DNA of 64,000 bases, taken from Portunus trituberculatus (taxonomy: Eukaryota > Arthropoda > Malacostraca > Decapoda > Portunidae). A program made the position numbers and the translations under genes. Position 1 is the first letter of the stretch. Each line of letters opens with the position of its first letter. The DNA is taken from assembly GCF_017591435.1 (NCBI RefSeq), contig NC_059289.1, forward strand, positions 6,151,141-6,215,140, given 5' to 3'. This document shows positions 56,171 through 64,000 of the stretch, piece after piece. Under the pieces are notes generated by a model. That model saw only the letters and a list, made by a program, of their open reading frames with translations, did not search any database and was not told the DNA's origin.

Positions 56171-58802
56171 GTGTTAATGACCAGGTGATTATTTATTGGT
56201 GTTGGGATCAAATTAGGACATCACATGCACTAATGTCTTCCATTTCTTTCATGTTTTTATTTCATCCATTTAATATTCAATACAGGAATGCATATATTCT
56301 TATCATCCACAAATCACAACAGGCCACCCTGTTATGTGTTCATATTTCAGACTTTTCTGGTTTTATGTCTTTCGATGTGGACCATGGACTGTTAAGTGCC
56401 CTTTTTGTTTGCTGTGAGGAGTCCTTAGTCCTTAACTCAGTAGTCATGGAATCATGTTTGTTTAATAAGATTATGAATTCAGAATTGGAAGCTGGAAGGA
56501 GGATACTTGTAATATACAATGCAATGGTTAAAAGAGTTTTGAGAATGGAAAGAAATATGGATGCAGTATTTTGTCTATAATTATGGGAGTTGAGTTCATC
56601 AGTGTTCTAGCTTCTTAGAACTTTAGTTGTAAGGGAATGAATTTAAGAAAAATGAAGGTTTAAAGACTACAATTGCAAAGGCAGAGTCATACCTCAACCA
56701 GAAAAAATACTTTTACTATAATGATATTAACTTCATTGTCTAGAGCTATTAAATCACTTGATCATATATCTTTCTCTCAATGTGAAAGTTAAAACACTTA
56801 GAATAAATTTGCATCAACAAATATAAAGTGCAAAAACAATGTTTATTATTTTGAAGGGCTCCATTCATGCTTGCCTGCATTGGTTTTGTTCATGGGGTGA
56901 TATTATGATGATGATGGTGGTATAAAGGCTGGAGGCATACCAACTGATTCATAGCAGCAATGCTCATCTGTTATCATAGGGTGACTTCTTATATGTTCTC
57001 TGAACCAATGAAACATTGCATCATCCAGCTCATTGTGGTTATTTGTGAGTGACATGTAATATGTTCAGTTACAAACTAATACTGCAGGGCAGATGAACAG
57101 CTGAGTTAGTTGAGCATTGGCTTCCAGAGGCACAGTTCAGACCTTCATACAAATGAGTCAAGTGTATAGCTGATGCAGTAAAGCATTGCACTGTTACAAC
57201 ACTATCGTGTGTCATCTTAAATAAAAAGTAATGTATATGCCAAAATCTAAAATATTGTTGAGCCACTGATTCCTGATAACATTGCAGGTACTCCACTCTT
57301 CTGTTCATTGATATATTTACTTGGCTTGTTTTTATTTCATCTTTCTACATTATCCTCTTGCTTCACTCAGATATTCCTACTTCTCCTAATCTGCCATTGT
57401 TAGAGTTATGAAGTTTTCTGCTCTCATACAGTAAATTTATATTCATAGCAGTCACTATTTCTCCATCTAGTATTGCTATAATTTTTTTTTGTAGATTAAG
57501 CAGTTTTGTTTCATCCTGAAATGGACTACTGGTAACTGGTCAAGCTGATGCAGTGTTGTTCTTGAGGAAACACTGGGCTGGTTCAAATCTTTTAAATTAT
57601 TACTCATGTTCTGATGTCTTTTTTTGTAGATTATTTGTAGTGTGATTGAAGTAAAAATTCTCTGCTCCTTATGATTATGTTCCTTAATCTAGTCATGCTA
57701 AGATTAGCATTAACTTTGTTTTGTATATACATAATTATTCAGATCTCTGTGAAATTAATAGATATAATACTCAACCAAATATATATGTAACCACATTGTA
57801 AGTGTTCTGTAGATGTGTATTGATAACAGAATTTTCATGTTCTCTTCAGATTGCATAATTTACCTTTTTATGATTGATATGTATAATCTCAATCAAGATA
57901 CTGGTAATGACATTGTTCTCAGTTATTAATTTAACATTATTAGAAGTTAGCTTATAGTTTCTGTAGGACTATTTACTATAGTTGATTTAGAAAAAAATCA
58001 CAACAAAATACAAAGTAATGTTTATTGACTGATTTACTTCCTCACATTTAATCTTCTCTGGGAATGACTACTTCATGTTTAATGGAATGCACCTCATGTA
58101 AATTAATGAGCACTCTTTGTTGTTAGTGGATAGAAAAGCAAATTAAGAAAACATCTACATAATATTTCTCTTATATTTTTGTTACTAGTCAAATGTCCTT
58201 ATTTAAGTGTGTTTTTTGAGAGGTCCATGCAATACATTTCAAAATACCAAAAACAAGACAAGTTTATTGTATTCAAATTGTATAGAAGTACTTCCTGCCA
58301 TACATAACATGAATTTTTAGATAGTCAGCCAAGGAATGTTAGATAATTTGTTCATGAGCAGATCTTGCTTTATTGATCTCTAAACATAGAACTGCATTTT
58401 TAAGATGTAATTATTTTCAACACAAATGAGTTTTCATAATGTTTTGGATCTATATTACATTAAACTTTCTCATTGACAGGTTTAATATTTTTTGGAATGC
58501 ATAAATTTTCAACAAAGGAAGCTCATGTTTAGTTGAAATAATTTTGTATGAAAGGAACAGCATTACATGTAACTAAATAAAGGCATTTATTTTGTACATT
58601 ATTCAGTTTAAAAATAACCAATTTTGTACATTGGTAAAATTTGTTCTTCATTTTTTTTTAACATTTTGTTTAAAAATGTGATTGGAAAAATACAAGAAAT
58701 TTGATGATGAAATGAACTGGCATGTATTTTATGAATCATGAATATAGATTTGATGAGGAGGCTTAGGTAAGGTTTAATAATGCAATGCATAATAACAATG
58801 CA
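56171..58802. other. AT-rich DNA without a supported gene
   Basis: Open frames exist (for example 56185-56580) but show no domain, splice-supported structure or repeat I recognise. Confidence 0.5.
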
Positions 58803-59240
<438 letters not shown>

Positions 59241-59273
59241 TTATGGATGTAATGTAGATATCTGTTCACAGCT

Positions 59274-59275
<2 letters not shown>

Positions 59276-59369
<94 letters not shown>
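59276..59369. repeat. (AT)n microsatellite
   Basis: Perfect AT run, 36 bp after the trinucleotide array. Confidence 0.97.
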
Positions 59370-63934
<4,565 letters not shown>

Positions 63935-64000
63935 TATAAGAATTTTGAAAAAAAATTATTCCAGTAATTTGATATACATAGTTGCATAGCTGTTGTCCCT

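Noticed and set aside
56185..56580. 131-codon open frame
   Set aside because: Composition and content show no domain; AT-rich surroundings make such frames expected.

Overview
The window looks like nuclear DNA of an arthropod, most likely a decapod crustacean, possibly a crab; this is inferred, since no species marker is present. It has spliced genes with GT-AG introns, long (AC)n, (AT)n, (CT)n and ATT/GTA microsatellites, CR1/jockey-type LINE remains, Val-tRNA-derived SINEs, several TIR DNA transposons, and TTAGG-type (CCTAA) telomere-like motifs. There are no prokaryotic operons and no CRISPR array.

Three cellular genes lie head to tail on the + strand. METTL22 (protein-lysine methyltransferase; 7 exons, 1156-14471, 349 aa) starts at a GC-rich promoter near 1.02-1.15 kb. 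Its 9-kb first intron is packed with a CR1-like LINE (1930-6602) that carries a nested TIR insertion (3362-3970), and a TIR element with a pogo-type transposase exon (7435-9506), itself inside an apparent TTAA-bounded element (7226-9979). A TCP11-like gene (8 coding exons, 30788-35762, 586 aa) has a candidate CCAAT/CRE promoter near 28.2-28.3 kb. The intron after its untranslated exon holds five tandem copies of a ~300-bp LINE 3' end. A TPRG1L-like gene (7 exons, 40641-44683, 381 aa) includes one GC-AG intron. For all three genes every exon junction keeps phase and the summed coding length is a multiple of three, which is the main support for the models.

Between and after the genes: 14.5-28.2 kb is intergenic with microsatellites, a SINE and a LINE tail. 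35.8-40 kb is AT-rich, with an (AC)n tract and a 319-bp hAT-type MITE flanked by an 8-bp duplication. 45346-47824 is a 2.5-kb TIR element with a decayed minus-strand gene of the DUF7869-like type. 49.7-54.65 kb is a chain of SINEs and truncated LINEs, each separated by (AC)n. 54.65-64 kb is AT-rich DNA with a decayed mariner-like relic and very long microsatellites, and no exon I can support.

The observations most worth following are the DUF7869-type TIR element, the repeated insertion of LINEs/SINEs into (AC)n tracts, the tandem LINE tail array, the symmetric subterminal motif arrays around 7.2-10 kb, and one SINE body attached to two different tRNA-Val-like heads.
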